A stretch of DNA of 64,000 bases from Boudabousia tangfeifanii. GTDB taxonomy: Bacteria > Actinomycetota > Actinomycetes > Actinomycetales > Actinomycetaceae. How positions within the stretch are numbered: the stretch's first letter is position 1; each line of letters starts with the position of its first letter. Below the pieces are notes generated by a model, which worked only from the letters and a program-made list of their open reading frames with translations, made no database searches and had not been told where the DNA came from. Of this stretch, positions 45,744 to 57,711 are shown piece after piece. The position numbers and the translations under genes are program-made. The DNA lies in the NCBI RefSeq assembly GCF_001856685.1, contig NZ_CP017812.1:868001-932000 (forward strand). Reading direction: 5' to 3'.

Positions 45744-47369
45744 ATGACGGATTTGAACATTAGCCCAGAAGAGATTCGGGCTGCACTAGATAGTTTTGTA
45801 GATAGCTACGAGCCATCTCATGCAGCGACGCAAGAGGTCGGTCATATTACTTTGGCAGCAGACGGCATCGCTGAAGTTGAAGGTTTGCCTGGCACCATGG
45901 CCAATGAGCTTCTACGCTTTGAAGATGGCACGCTTGGTCTAGCCATGAACCTTAACGTCAATTCAATTGGCGTGGTAGTGCTTGGTGACTTCACCAACTT
46001 GGAAGAAGGACAGCGCGTTTACCGCACTGGAGAAGTTCTTTCCGTGCCTGTTGGTGACGGCTACCTCGGTCGTGTAGTTGATCCGCTAGGTCGTCCTATC
46101 GACGGTCTTGGCGAAATTACCGATCTTGAAGGCCGTCGTGCGCTTGAACTACAAGCGCCAGGTGTAATGGCACGTAAATCGGTTCATGAGCCTTTGCAAA
46201 CTGGTTTGAAGGCGATTGACACCATGATTCCTATCGGTCGTGGACAACGTCAGTTGATCATTGGCGACCGTCAGACCGGTAAAACTGCAATCGCTATCGA
46301 CACTATTTTGAACCAGCGTGAAAACTGGAAGAGTGGCGATCCGAGCAAGCAGGTACGCTGCATCTATGTAGCTATTGGTCAAAAGGGCTCAACGATTGCC
46401 TCTGTTCGCGGAGCTTTGGAAGAAGCTGGTGCAATGGAATACACCACGATCGTTGCTTCTCCGGCTTCTGATCCTGCCGGCTTCAAATATCTAGCTCCTT
46501 ATACCGGCTCAGCTATTGGTCAGCACTGGATGTATGGCGGCAAACATGTGCTGATTGTGTTTGATGACTTGTCTAAGCAGGCTGAAGCATACCGTGCAGT
46601 TTCGCTTTTGCTTCGTCGTCCACCGGGCCGTGAAGCTTACCCAGGCGACGTTTTCTACTTACACTCTCGTCTGCTCGAACGTTGTGCCAAACTCAGTGAT
46701 GAGCTAGGTGGCGGTTCCATGACTGGTCTACCTATTATCGAGACTAAGGCAAATGACGTATCTGCCTATATTCCAACAAACGTTATTTCAATTACTGACG
46801 GCCAGATCTTCTTGCAGTCGGATTTGTTCAATGCTGATCAGCGCCCGGCAGTTGACGTTGGTGTTTCGGTTTCGCGTGTAGGTGGTGCCGCTCAGGTAAA
46901 GGCTATGAAGCAAGTCTCCGGTACTTTGAAACTAACGCTTGCTCAGTATCGTTCAATGGCTGCCTTCGCCATGTTCGCTTCCGACCTCGATGCGGTTACG
47001 CGTCGTCAGCTGGCTCGCGGTGAACGCCTTATGGAGCTGCTAAAACAGCCACAGTACACTCCTTACAAGGTCGAGGACCAAGTAGCGTCTATTTGGGCAG
47101 GTACTAATGGTCACCTTGACGAAATCCCAGTAAAGCAAGTTAAACAGTTCGAACATGAGCTACTAGACTACTTGCGTTCAAATACCGAAATTCTCGATAC
47201 GATTCGTGATACCGGTAAACTTGAAAAAGAGACCGAGGAAAAGTTGGCAGAAGCGGTTGAGCACTTCAAGTCTCGTTTCCGGGCTGAAGCTGAAGCCGAG
47301 GCCGAACCTGAAAAGGTTAAGGTAGAAAACACCCGCGAAGAAATCGTTGTGGGCCAAAACAAGGCGTGA
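45744..47369 (+). CDS. atpA: F1 ATP synthase subunit alpha
   Basis: The 541-residue noncatalytic nucleotide-binding subunit has Walker [15 protein letters not shown], the [14 protein letters not shown] region and the signature [14 protein letters not shown]. The last 25-30 residues extend beyond the usual end of the subunit and are strongly acidic ([20 protein letters not shown]). In mycobacteria a C-terminal alpha extension is known to suppress ATP hydrolysis; whether this shorter extension acts the same way is unknown. Confidence 0.97.
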   Translation: MTDLNISPEEIRAALDSFVDSYEPSHAATQEVGHITLAADGIAEVEGLPGTMANELLRFEDGTLGLAMNLNVNSIGVVVLGDFTNLEEGQRVYRTGEVLSVPVGDGYLGRVVDPLGRPIDGLGEITDLEGRRALELQAPGVMARKSVHEPLQTGLKAIDTMIPIGRGQRQLIIGDRQTGKTAIAIDTILNQRENWKSGDPSKQVRCIYVAIGQKGSTIASVRGALEEAGAMEYTTIVASPASDPAGFKYLAPYTGSAIGQHWMYGGKHVLIVFDDLSKQAEAYRAVSLLLRRPPGREAYPGDVFYLHSRLLERCAKLSDELGGGSMTGLPIIETKANDVSAYIPTNVISITDGQIFLQSDLFNADQRPAVDVGVSVSRVGGAAQVKAMKQVSGTLKLTLAQYRSMAAFAMFASDLDAVTRRQLARGERLMELLKQPQYTPYKVEDQVASIWAGTNGHLDEIPVKQVKQFEHELLDYLRSNTEILDTIRDTGKLEKETEEKLAEAVEHFKSRFRAEAEAEAEPEKVKVENTREEIVVGQNKA

Positions 47370-47372
47370 TCC

Positions 47373-49759
<2,387 letters not shown>

Positions 49760-49762
49760 TAG

Positions 49763-50017
49763 ATGTCTATGCATGCTTCGGTAGTTTCACGAACAGAAAC
49801 GCTTTTTGACGGCGAATGCTCGGCAGTTGTAGTGCCTGCTAGCTCCGGCCAGCTTGGTATTTTGCCTGGTCACGAACCCTTAATTGGCGTTTTAGGTAAG
49901 GGAACTCTCAAGATCACCACCGGAACTGACGAACTTATGTTTGAAATCGGAGACGGTATTTTTTCGGTGGACGACGATCTGGTAACGATCGCATGTCAAT
50001 CAGGAAAAGCGGCATAA
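49763..50017 (+). CDS. atpC: F1 ATP synthase subunit epsilon, short form
   Basis: This 84-residue protein corresponds only to the N-terminal beta-sandwich of epsilon (SVVSRTETLFDGECSAVVVPAS, GQLGILPGHEPLIGVL). The C-terminal two-helix domain, which in E. coli-type epsilon inhibits ATP hydrolysis, is absent; the frame ends directly after the sandwich and the next gene begins 4 bases later. No frameshifted remnant of the helices is visible, so this is a genuinely short form. Confidence 0.93.
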   Translation: MSMHASVVSRTETLFDGECSAVVVPASSGQLGILPGHEPLIGVLGKGTLKITTGTDELMFEIGDGIFSVDDDLVTIACQSGKAA

Positions 50018-50021
50018 GATC

Positions 50022-50432
50022 ATGGGAAAGTTAGCGATCACTGGGCTGGTCTTCGGATCACTTTTGGTGGTATTGCTGATTCTTGGTGCAATCTACATTT
50101 ATCGAGTGCGCCATATCGCCCATCGAGTCGGTGCTTTTGAACTCGCGATCCGGCCAAACACCTCAGAAGAGTGGACAAGCGGTGTCGGGGTCTATTCGGC
50201 GAATCAGCTGGATTGGCACCGCACCGTGTCCCTCTCATTTAAACCTCGTCGCACTTATGTTAGAGGCGGATTCTCCCTAGGAAAGCCCATCTGGCGTGAG
50301 GGTGGAAAAGTGGTTGAAATCGAGGTTACCGATCGTTACGGCAGCCGTTTTTTCGCAATGCACGATAGTTCATATGATGGTTTGGTCTCTTGGATGGAAT
50401 CAGCTCCGCCCAAAGCCGACCTTTTTGCCTAA
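50022..50432 (+). CDS. DUF2550 family membrane protein
   Basis: The 136-residue protein has one N-terminal membrane helix (about residues 7-27) followed by a beta-rich cytoplasmic domain containing FELAIRPNTSEEWTSGVGVY and DWHRTVSLSFKPRRTYVRGG, as in actinobacterial DUF2550 proteins. These are encoded directly after atpC (Rv1312 in M. tuberculosis). Four bases separate it from atpC, so it is the last gene of the atp transcript. The function is unknown. Confidence 0.82.
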   Translation: MGKLAITGLVFGSLLVVLLILGAIYIYRVRHIAHRVGAFELAIRPNTSEEWTSGVGVYSANQLDWHRTVSLSFKPRRTYVRGGFSLGKPIWREGGKVVEIEVTDRYGSRFFAMHDSSYDGLVSWMESAPPKADLFA

Positions 50433-50444
50433 GCCTTGTTCTTG

Positions 50445-50462
50445 GGTTCATTCACGTGAACC
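50445..50462. repeat. Short inverted repeat upstream of nucS
   Basis: GGTTCA (50445-50450) and TGAACC (50457-50462) flank 6 bases in the 79-base gap between the DUF2550 gene and nucS. It may be a weak terminator of the atp operon or an operator. Confidence 0.3.
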
Positions 50463-50511
50463 TAAACAGGTTTTGCTAAATTTTACCTGCCCATAGTTAC
50501 AAGGAGTTACT

Positions 50512-51207
50512 TTGCGAATTGTTGTTGCCGACTGCCAAGTTGACTATACCGGTCGCTTAACAGCACATTTGCCTAGAGCTACTCGCTTACTCTTAGTAAA
50601 GGCCGATGGCTCTGTTTTGGTTCATTCCGATGGAGGTTCATATAAACCTCTTAACTGGATGAGCCCACCTTGTAACCTCAAAATTACTGAACCTGATGAG
50701 GCACAGCAGGTAGCGGGGATTATTGAGACTTGGACCGTAAGAGCTAGCAAAAGTGATGATCAATTGCAGATTTCACTTTTCGAGGTCGTTTCCGAGCATT
50801 CGTGGGACCTTGGCGTCGACCCTGGACTAACAAAGGATGGGGTAGAAGCACATTTACAAGAGCTTCTCGCGGCACAGCCTCAAACTTTGGGTGCGGGCAT
50901 GAAACTGATTCGACGTGAGTATCCTACTCCGATCGGTCCAGTTGATCTTATGCTGCAAGATTCCGAGGGACATTATGCTGCCGTTGAAGTAAAGCGAGTG
51001 GGTGGCATCGATGGGGTAGAGCAACTAACAAGATACCTTGAAATGCTCAGTAAAATCGGAGGGCTGCCAGGACTAAGAGGGATCTTCGCTGCCCCCATAA
51101 TCAAACCCCAGGCTCGAGTTTTAGCCGCGGAACGCGGTATCGAGTGTATCGTCGTAGACTACGACGAATTACGTGGCTTTGAAGATCCACAGGGCAAACT
51201 TTTCTAA
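50512..51207 (+). CDS. nucS: Mismatch-specific endonuclease NucS
   Basis: NucS/EndoMS cleaves mismatched DNA and replaces MutS-MutL mismatch repair in most actinobacteria and many archaea. The 231-residue protein has the N-terminal dimerisation domain ([16 protein letters not shown]) and the RecB-like nuclease core with the catalytic Glu-x-Lys in [20 protein letters not shown]. The start is TTG at 50512 with AAGGAG 5 bases upstream. In relatives it works with the sliding clamp; whether a clamp-binding tail is present was not established. Confidence 0.95.
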   Translation: MRIVVADCQVDYTGRLTAHLPRATRLLLVKADGSVLVHSDGGSYKPLNWMSPPCNLKITEPDEAQQVAGIIETWTVRASKSDDQLQISLFEVVSEHSWDLGVDPGLTKDGVEAHLQELLAAQPQTLGAGMKLIRREYPTPIGPVDLMLQDSEGHYAAVEVKRVGGIDGVEQLTRYLEMLSKIGGLPGLRGIFAAPIIKPQARVLAAERGIECIVVDYDELRGFEDPQGKLF

Positions 51208-51231
51208 CTGCAAACAACTGTGACAGTCGAC

Positions 51232-51259
51232 TTTAACCTAGCTCGTAAAAGTGTAATAA
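51232..51259 (+). promoter_or_regulatory. Candidate leaderless promoter of nagA
   Basis: TTTAAC (51232-51237) and TAATAA (51254-51259) are 16 bases apart, and the nagA ATG begins 7 bases after the -10 element. No Shine-Dalgarno motif lies before the ATG. Confidence 0.5.
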
Positions 51260-51266
51260 TGGGCAC

Positions 51267-52463
51267 ATGGATAAAATTCAAATTTTGAGAGGCAAGGTTG
51301 TCACTGCTGACGACCTGCTAGAAGATGGTGTCGTCGCATTTGAAGGCGACAAATTGACCTATGTTGGCTCGGCTAAGGAAGCAGACTTTTCCTTGGAAGA
51401 GGCAGAAACGGTAGATGGCTACATTTTGCCAGGTCTGGTAGATGTTCACTGCCATGGTGGTGGGGGAGCTTCATTCCCTGATTCCAAGACCGCCGAGGAC
51501 GTTACCACCGCCATTATGGAGCATCGACGTCACGGTACCACCACTTTGGTTGGATCCTGTGTAACTGCAGCTCCTGAGGTACTTAAAGAACGCGCTGCCT
51601 TGATGGCTGATGCTTGTGAAGCTGGCGAGCTAGCTGGTATCCACTACGAGGGGCCTTTCGTTTCCCAAGCTCGTTGTGGCGCGCAAGATCCCCGCTACAT
51701 CATTGATCCCGACCCAGCATTGACTCAAGAACTGATTGATGCTGGTCGTGGATACGTGAAGACCATGACCATTGCCCCTGAAAAGCCGAATATTACCGGT
51801 GATGAAGGTGTTAGCGCGGTTCTAATTAAGGGCGGGGCCTTGCCGTCTTTTGGCCATACCGATTCGGATCCTGCACCAGTTCGTGAAGCCTTGGCAGATG
51901 CCCGCCGCGTGCTAGCCGAAACTGAGAACAAACTAAGCCCTCGGGCTACCGTTACTCACCTGTTTAACGGGATGCGTCCCTTGCACCACCGTGATCCAGG
52001 CCCAATCGCTGAATGCCTCGCAGATGCTCAGAGCGGTGGGGTTGTGCTCGAAATGATTGCTGATGGGATTCACCTAAACCCTTCAATTGTTCGCGACGTT
52101 TACGAGCTGGTAGGACGTGACAACGTCGTATTGGTGACTGATGCGATGGCTGCTGCTGGTATGCCTGATGGTTCCTACGTTCTAGGCCCACAGGCTGTGA
52201 CCGTTAAGGACGGGGTAGCACGTTTGGCTGAAGGTGACTCGATTGCTGGTGGCACTTCACATCTGCTTGATCAGGTGAAGCTAATGACCGAGTTCGGCAT
52301 GCCTTTGGTCGATGTCGTTTACATTGCTTCCGAACAGGGCGCAAAGATTCTCGGCGATACTACCGTTGGTGCACTCGCTACCGGAAAGTCTGCAGATGTA
52401 GTTGTTACTGACAACGAGCTAAACTGTCAAAAAGTTTGGCGTCGTGGTGAATTGGTAGACTGA
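51267..52463 (+). CDS. nagA: N-acetylglucosamine-6-phosphate deacetylase
   Basis: NagA removes the acetyl group from GlcNAc-6-phosphate in amino-sugar catabolism and cell-wall recycling. The 398-residue amidohydrolase has the metal-binding VDVHCHGGGG, HYEGPFVSQARCGAQDP, FGHTDSD, THLFNGMRPLHHRDPG and the catalytic Asp in LVTDAMAAAGMPDG. No nagB or PTS gene is adjacent, so it is a stand-alone unit flanked by its own promoter and terminator. Confidence 0.95.
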   Translation: MDKIQILRGKVVTADDLLEDGVVAFEGDKLTYVGSAKEADFSLEEAETVDGYILPGLVDVHCHGGGGASFPDSKTAEDVTTAIMEHRRHGTTTLVGSCVTAAPEVLKERAALMADACEAGELAGIHYEGPFVSQARCGAQDPRYIIDPDPALTQELIDAGRGYVKTMTIAPEKPNITGDEGVSAVLIKGGALPSFGHTDSDPAPVREALADARRVLAETENKLSPRATVTHLFNGMRPLHHRDPGPIAECLADAQSGGVVLEMIADGIHLNPSIVRDVYELVGRDNVVLVTDAMAAAGMPDGSYVLGPQAVTVKDGVARLAEGDSIAGGTSHLLDQVKLMTEFGMPLVDVVYIASEQGAKILGDTTVGALATGKSADVVVTDNELNCQKVWRRGELVD

Positions 52464-52472
52464 TTATTTTTG

Positions 52473-52512
52473 CTTGCCGAGGACGTCTTCCACATATGGC
52501 GTCCTCGGCAAG
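52473..52512 (+). terminator. Terminator after nagA
   Basis: A 13-bp perfect stem (52473-52485 with 52500-52512) has a 14-base loop, followed by TTTATATTTG. Both arms contain the octamer CGAGGACG as an inverted pair. The -35 position of the next gene's promoter would overlap this hairpin. Confidence 0.75.
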
Positions 52513-52527
52513 TTTATATTTGCAAAC

Positions 52528-52833
52528 ATGGCTAAGAGTAGACGATCTAAAAAACGGAACTATCAGGCAGGACATGTACCCCTGTCTTTTGATCGATTGA
52601 GTTCGATGCCTCAGACTCAAACAGGTCCGCACGGCAGGTCATACTCGGTTCAATACCTAAATCGTGGAGCTAAGGACTATATTTGTCCGGCTTGCGGACA
52701 AACCATTACTCCACAAATGGCTCAAGTTGTAGCTTGGGAGAACGACTCCATTTTTGGCACTGAATACGGTTTGAACGCGCGGCGTCATTGGCACCGCAAC
52801 TGTTGGGATCGGGGATTACCCCCTAAATTTTAA
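52528..52833 (+). CDS. Small zinc-ribbon-like actinobacterial protein
   Basis: The 101-residue protein has a basic N terminus (MAKSRRSKKRNY) and a putative zinc site: YICPACGQTITP supplies CxxC, and RRHWHRNCW supplies two His and one Cys. Homologues, often mislabelled ATP/GTP-binding protein, are widespread in actinobacteria. The ATG at 52528 follows a TATATT hexamer by 7 bases with no ribosome binding site, suggesting a leaderless message; an in-frame upstream start at 52474 would lie inside the nagA terminator. The function is unknown. Confidence 0.7.
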   Translation: MAKSRRSKKRNYQAGHVPLSFDRLSSMPQTQTGPHGRSYSVQYLNRGAKDYICPACGQTITPQMAQVVAWENDSIFGTEYGLNARRHWHRNCWDRGLPPKF

Positions 52834-52849
52834 AAGAAGGGATAACAAG

Positions 52850-53620
52850 ATGAGCATCAGCTGGAAAATTCATGGAAATCATCCTAAACGAGGCGCAGTT
52901 TTGGTGCTCGTTCCAGCATTCCCCTTCGATCATCGCCTGTGGTTGTCGGTGTGCGATGGATTGGGAGAAATCCCTACAATCTTGGTTGATAATCCAGGAT
53001 TAGGTTCGGGTACGTACCCCGAACATGACATTTGCGTCTTTGCTGATGATTTAGTTAATCTGGTGAAAACTCTGGGGTATGACCGAGCAATCTTTGCCGG
53101 AAATTCGTTTGGGGGATACGTGGCACAAGAGGCGGCATTAGCTCATCCTGACTTTGTGCATGCAATTGCCCTAATCGGCACTAAAGCGGCAGCTGATGAT
53201 CCTCAGACTAGAGCAGGGCGTCTTGAGAAATCAATAACGGCACTCGCTAGCGGCGAGGTAGAACCGTTCCGCCAAGGCGCTAAAAACTTGGTTGGCAAGG
53301 ATTTCTTGGCTAATGATCCGACACGTGAGCAAATGCTATATGACCTTACCTCAAATCTAACTGCCGAGGGAGTTGCTTGGTGTCAGCGGGCTATGGCTGC
53401 ACGGATTAATCGGGAAGCTGATTTAGCTAAGTTAAACATTCCTGCGGTGGTCATGTATGGCATGGAAGATCCTACGAGCCCGTTGGAACTTAGTGAAAAT
53501 ATGGCGAACGCGTTGCATACGCAGCTTCAAGTGATAGAAAGCGCTGGACATCTTTTGCCTTTGGAAGAACCAGCAATGGTTTCGCGCCAATTACGTAGAC
53601 TGTACTCCAAGATTCAATAA
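52850..53620 (+). CDS. Alpha/beta hydrolase
   Basis: The 256-residue alpha/beta-hydrolase-fold protein has the nucleophile elbow GNSFGGYVAQ (Ser near residue 85), an acidic residue in MYGMEDPTSP and the catalytic His in SAGHLLPLEEP. It has no signal peptide. AAGGG about 12 bases upstream and a 16-base gap from the zinc protein suggest cotranscription. The substrate is not predictable; it resembles small-ester or lactone hydrolases. Confidence 0.85.
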   Translation: MSISWKIHGNHPKRGAVLVLVPAFPFDHRLWLSVCDGLGEIPTILVDNPGLGSGTYPEHDICVFADDLVNLVKTLGYDRAIFAGNSFGGYVAQEAALAHPDFVHAIALIGTKAAADDPQTRAGRLEKSITALASGEVEPFRQGAKNLVGKDFLANDPTREQMLYDLTSNLTAEGVAWCQRAMAARINREADLAKLNIPAVVMYGMEDPTSPLELSENMANALHTQLQVIESAGHLLPLEEPAMVSRQLRRLYSKIQ

Positions 53621-53623
53621 GCA

Positions 53624-53673
53624 CTGAATTTGTTTGGGCCCCAACCACTTGGTTGGGGCCCAAACAAATTCAG
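53624..53673. terminator. Bidirectional terminator, 23-bp perfect stem
   Basis: Positions 53624-53646 pair perfectly with 53651-53673 around a 4-base loop, between the stops of convergent genes (hydrolase and DivIVA-like). It is symmetrical and has no T-run on either side beyond the stem's own TTTG/AAAT ends. Confidence 0.8.
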
Positions 53674-53684
53674 AATGGTACTAG

Positions 53685-54989
53685 TCAGTTCTCGTCATCC
53701 GAAGCGGCAAGTTCTGCAGCCATGGCAGCCTGAGCTTCTTGCTCAGCGCCAGCTAACACTGCAGGAAAACCTGGGGCAGTGCCCAAAAGGCCACGCATTT
53801 CTTCGAGGTAAGTCGAGACAGCTGCACGCTGACGTTCTAGCTTCTCGACCGTACGCTGCGCGATGATGCGTTCGTTGGCAGCTTCAGCACGAGCGGCTTC
53901 ACGGATCTGCTGTGCTTCGGACTCAGCTGCAGCCAAGGTGGCTTCAGCGGTACGACGTGCTTCCTCTTGACGACGGCGTACGACTGCATCGGTATCGGTG
54001 AGCAGACGCTCAGCACGCTGGAGAGTTTCGCCCAAGTGCTTTTCAGCTTCAGCCACCTGAGCCTTGGCAGCTGCTACCATTGTGGCGGTTTCATGACGTG
54101 CCTGTTCGTGTGCTTGTGCGTCGGCTTCACGAGCATTTGCACGTTCGCCTGCAATATCAGTTTCTGCTTCTTGACGAAGCTGCTGAATCTGTGCGCGCAT
54201 GGCTTCTGCCGCGGCACGAGCTTCACGCAGGATGCTGTCAGCCTCGGTACGAGCAGAAGAAAGCAAAGTTTCAGCTTCGCGAGCCGCAGATTCACGAGTA
54301 GCACTGGCTTCAGCTAGCGCAGTCTCACGAAGTGACTGAGCCTCCTGGGAGGCCTCAGAACGCATCAGGGAGGATTCTTGCTCGGCCTTGACTCGAGTTT
54401 CTACATAGTCTTTTTCGGCCTGGGCACGCTGCAGTTCGGTTTCACGCTGAGCGGTAGCACGAAGGTCATTTACCTGAGTATTAACTTCGGTACGAAGGCT
54501 AGTAGCTTCGCGTTCGGCTGCTGCCACAAGTTCGTCGGCACGGTGCTGGGCATTGGTGAGCACAGTTTCTGCTTCGGTGGCGGCGCGGGAAGTACGTTCT
54601 TCTGCTTCGCGGCGAGCCTCTGACAAAATCGCGGCTGCTTCCGATTCAGCGCGCTGGCTTAGGCGAGAGGTATTTTCACGGGTGCGTTCCAACAAAGTTT
54701 CAGCTTCAGCGTTAGCCTTAGTAAGGACTGCGGCTGATTGTTCTTCTGCAGAGTGCAAAAGCTGTTCAATCCGAGAACCAATTCCGCTGTAACCGCCACG
54801 TTCTACTTCGGAGAGCTGACGGGTTGCTTCCATCAACTGGCCTTCCAAATCTTGGACTCGAGCTTGAGCATTCACACGAGTGCTGTGCTCGGCGGTAAGT
54901 TGTTGGCGCAATGCGTCTAATTCGGCGTCAACGGCGACACGGTCGTATCCGCGCATGACGATAGGGAATCCTGCCTGTTCCTCAGTCAC
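53685..54989 (-). CDS. DivIVA-like long coiled-coil protein
   Basis: The 434-residue protein has an N-terminal DivIVA-type segment (FPIVMRGYDRVAVDAELDAL), then about 350 residues of uninterrupted Ala/Glu/Arg/Gln coiled coil with near-repeating units such as SEARREAEERTSRAATEAET, and a short acidic tail. This is the pattern of Scy/FilP/cellulose-binding-protein-type cytoskeletal proteins that work with DivIVA at poles and septa in actinobacteria. It starts at GTG with AAGGAG 8 bases upstream. It is monocistronic, ending at the bidirectional hairpin. Confidence 0.85.
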   Translation of the reverse strand: MTEEQAGFPIVMRGYDRVAVDAELDALRQQLTAEHSTRVNAQARVQDLEGQLMEATRQLSEVERGGYSGIGSRIEQLLHSAEEQSAAVLTKANAEAETLLERTRENTSRLSQRAESEAAAILSEARREAEERTSRAATEAETVLTNAQHRADELVAAAEREATSLRTEVNTQVNDLRATAQRETELQRAQAEKDYVETRVKAEQESSLMRSEASQEAQSLRETALAEASATRESAAREAETLLSSARTEADSILREARAAAEAMRAQIQQLRQEAETDIAGERANAREADAQAHEQARHETATMVAAAKAQVAEAEKHLGETLQRAERLLTDTDAVVRRRQEEARRTAEATLAAAESEAQQIREAARAEAANERIIAQRTVEKLERQRAAVSTYLEEMRGLLGTAPGFPAVLAGAEQEAQAAMAAELAASDDEN

Positions 54990-55073
54990 AGTTTTAGCTC
55001 CTTCGAAGGGGGTTTGAAGATGAAGTTTTTTCCACCTGACATGTTACCCAATAGTGTAACCGTATTTTCAAAA

Positions 55074-55128
55074 TAACCACACCGGTAACGGCAAATTAAT
55101 AAAATTACTCCGTGCAAACGTGTGGTTA
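55074..55128. repeat. Inverted repeat between divergent genes
   Basis: TAACCACAC (55074-55082) and GTGTGGTTA (55120-55128) form a perfect 9-bp inverted repeat 37 bases apart in the 228-base divergent gap between the DivIVA-like gene and the next operon. It could be a pair of half-sites for a regulator. No other structure was seen in this gap. Confidence 0.35.
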
Positions 55129-55217
55129 CTGTCATGTTTGGGCCTATGCCAGTGGCTAATTACCTAATTGGGGAATAGAGTTTAACTGAATATAACTGTA
55201 GCCAAGGAGAATCTAAC

Positions 55218-56675
55218 GTGGCCGATCTTCTGAGAAAACTTCTCGGACCGATTATTTTGTTGGCAGTGGGACTGGCATTATTACTCACCAGTATCCTGGC
55301 ATTAACTGCTTTCCGACCTTCGTCCCAAATCGAAGCGGTTTTGCCTGCATCGTCCGATAGTCAAGCTGTTTACACCCGAGCCGGTGTCTTGTCGATGTTT
55401 AACGGACCGGTCACAGTAAAAGCTAGCTCAGAAGGAGAAGTGCCAGTTACTCTGATCGTTGGTCGATCCTATGATGTCGTGGCAGCTTTAGCTCCATTAA
55501 AGACAACAGAGATCAAGGGGCTTTCTTCTTGGACTCAGCTTGATTCAGCCCAAAACGAAGCAGTTCAAGGTGAAGGTAAGACAATGGATCTGGCCACCCT
55601 ACCTGCCTCGGATATGTGGTTGGAGACTAAGACGGCTGATAAGACAGTTTCACTTGAGATTGCCGATCCGAATGCGTCTACTTCGATTTTGGCCGTCAAT
55701 GCGAATGGTCAAGGTAGCCCATCGTTGACCATTACCTGGCCTTATTCGGCTAGCTTAGTTTGGCAGTGGCTCCTCTTCGGGTTAGCTTGGGCGCTTATTT
55801 TGGGTGCACTAATTTGGGGATACCTATGGTACCGAGGTGAAACCCAAGACGATCGAGTGATTGTACTAGAGCCTAAAAATAAGACCGCGAAAAAGCTTGA
55901 AGCTTCCAAGGAATCTGAAGCGGTCGACGGCGATTCTGTAGTTGAACCGGAAATGACAACTGGTGAAGTTCGAGCCATTCGTGCCGCAACCGGTGAGATC
56001 CATGTACCTACGCGGCGAGCTCTTCGGCAAGCACGTGCCGCTGGAGCTAGCCAGATCGAGGTCGAGGGCGTTCGCTATTCGACCGGTTCCATTCCACGCA
56101 TTGATGGTGAACTCGATACTGACTCTCTTGGTCAGATTGAAATTCCAGCCGACGAAATCAATCCAAAGGTCGAAGCCGAAATTAAAGCTGCTGAAGCTAG
56201 CGCAGCCACGGAGAACAAGTTAGAAAATTCTCCAGTCGTCGATGCAACTAACGCACTAGTTACTAAACCAGCTAACGAAGAGCCTGAAGCCTTTCTAGAA
56301 TCTCCAGCCGAGGTCGTCAATAACGAGAACGAGCCTCACGCTTCAGAGGTCCAAAACGAACCCGCAGACCAAGAGGTAAAGCCTTTTACCTCGGTTGAGA
56401 ATCCAGCGAAGGTTAAGAGCGTTGGCGAGCGTTTAGTTCAGCAGGAAGAAGCTGCTAAGCAAATGGAAGAGGAAAAAGCTGAAGTACAAGCAGCGATCCG
56501 TGAAGCTAGAGCTAATGCTGGACAAGATAACTTGGCAGGAAAGATTAAATCTAAGTTCTCTACTTGGGTGCGTTCACGTAAACAGGAGAACTGGGATGAT
56601 AAGTACGAACAGGCTGTTGCCGCTGATCTAGGCGAATCTGAAGGAAAAGTCGAAGACGAAGCCAAGGAGGACTGA
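55218..56675 (+). CDS. Two-pass membrane protein with long acidic C-terminal tail, unknown function
   Basis: The 485-residue protein starts at GTG with AAGGAG upstream. A first membrane helix (about residues 9-30) and a second (about 180-205, WQWLLFGLAWALILGALIWGYLW) flank an extracytoplasmic domain of about 150 residues. A long cytoplasmic tail rich in Glu, Ala and Lys contains TGEVRAIRAATGEIHVPTRR and RRALRQARAAG motifs, suggesting a regular segment within otherwise disordered sequence. It leads a three-gene operon with a lipoprotein and a thioredoxin/TPR protein. I do not recognise a family. Confidence 0.7.
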   Translation: MADLLRKLLGPIILLAVGLALLLTSILALTAFRPSSQIEAVLPASSDSQAVYTRAGVLSMFNGPVTVKASSEGEVPVTLIVGRSYDVVAALAPLKTTEIKGLSSWTQLDSAQNEAVQGEGKTMDLATLPASDMWLETKTADKTVSLEIADPNASTSILAVNANGQGSPSLTITWPYSASLVWQWLLFGLAWALILGALIWGYLWYRGETQDDRVIVLEPKNKTAKKLEASKESEAVDGDSVVEPEMTTGEVRAIRAATGEIHVPTRRALRQARAAGASQIEVEGVRYSTGSIPRIDGELDTDSLGQIEIPADEINPKVEAEIKAAEASAATENKLENSPVVDATNALVTKPANEEPEAFLESPAEVVNNENEPHASEVQNEPADQEVKPFTSVENPAKVKSVGERLVQQEEAAKQMEEEKAEVQAAIREARANAGQDNLAGKIKSKFSTWVRSRKQENWDDKYEQAVAADLGESEGKVEDEAKED

Positions 56676-56677
56676 AG

Positions 56678-57703
56678 ATGTCTAAAAGGTTGCTTTCCTC
56701 TGCACTAATCGCGCTTAGCGCCCTCGGCCTAGGTGCCTGTGCAGCGACTCTACCGACTCCTACAGCTCCTCAAAATGAGAGCTACCCAAACCTCGATCAG
56801 GACCGTGCCGATCGGATTCTTGAACAGACACGTACCCTTCTCGCAGATACGGCGAAAACTAATGATGCTGGCCCGCTCAAGGAACGTTTGTCTGGGGCTG
56901 CCCTGATGATGCGTAGCGCGGAATACGAGGTCGCAAAAGCCTCTGGTTCTCCTGCTCCAGAAATTAACTTAACTAGCCAAGCGGTTACCGTTGCCAATGG
57001 TGAGACATGGCCTCGTGCGATGTTCAATATTTCGGAAAAAACTGGTACTCAAACAAGAACAGTAAGCGTCTTTTTACAAGACGATGCCTTTAACCAGTAC
57101 AAGTTAAGCAACTGGGTGCGTCTCCTACCGGGCGTAACCTTGCCAGCGACTGCCAGAGTTGAGACCGGGGCACAAATGTTGCCAGAAACCGCGACTGGGT
57201 ATGTGCTGAGCCCACGAGATGCAGTAAACGCGTATGTTTCGGTGCTAAATAATCCTGAAGCGGCAGAGACCAAAGATTTTGAGAACGATGCTTTTGCCAA
57301 CTACTACCATGACTATGTCAAGCAGTGGACAGAACGAGTACAGCAAATCGCTGAAGTAAATAGCAATATGGCTGTGGCCGAAAAACCAATCGTTGCCATT
57401 CAAACGGGCAATGGTGACGCGCTAGTAAGCGCTACCGTCAAATATCGGGTGACTACCAAAGTAACCTTGGAAGGTTCATCTCTCACGGCAACTGGCTCTG
57501 TTGGTCTCCTACTTGGCGATCAAAAAACTGCCACCGGACAGCTCTCCACGCTGCATTTGGCCAATATTCTCATGGTCGTGCCAAAGGCGAATTCTGGACA
57601 GAAAATCCAGGTAGTAGGTGCAGAAACTGTGCCAATTCAAGCTGAAACTAAATCGTGGACTGACACCGGACGCACCATCGAGCCTACCCCTGAAATCAAG
57701 TAA
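56678..57703 (+). CDS. Lipoprotein of unknown function
   Basis: The 341-residue protein has a lipoprotein signal (basic MSKRLL, hydrophobic core, LGAC lipobox with Cys at residue 20). The mature part has a helical segment (LDQDRADRILEQTRTLLADT) and two beta-rich regions. The layout suggests a periplasmic-side partner for the membrane protein encoded 2 bases upstream. The AGGAGG before its ATG lies at the end of the upstream frame. No homologue is recognised. Confidence 0.75.
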   Translation: MSKRLLSSALIALSALGLGACAATLPTPTAPQNESYPNLDQDRADRILEQTRTLLADTAKTNDAGPLKERLSGAALMMRSAEYEVAKASGSPAPEINLTSQAVTVANGETWPRAMFNISEKTGTQTRTVSVFLQDDAFNQYKLSNWVRLLPGVTLPATARVETGAQMLPETATGYVLSPRDAVNAYVSVLNNPEAAETKDFENDAFANYYHDYVKQWTERVQQIAEVNSNMAVAEKPIVAIQTGNGDALVSATVKYRVTTKVTLEGSSLTATGSVGLLLGDQKTATGQLSTLHLANILMVVPKANSGQKIQVVGAETVPIQAETKSWTDTGRTIEPTPEIK

Positions 57704-57711
57704 GGAGCAGC

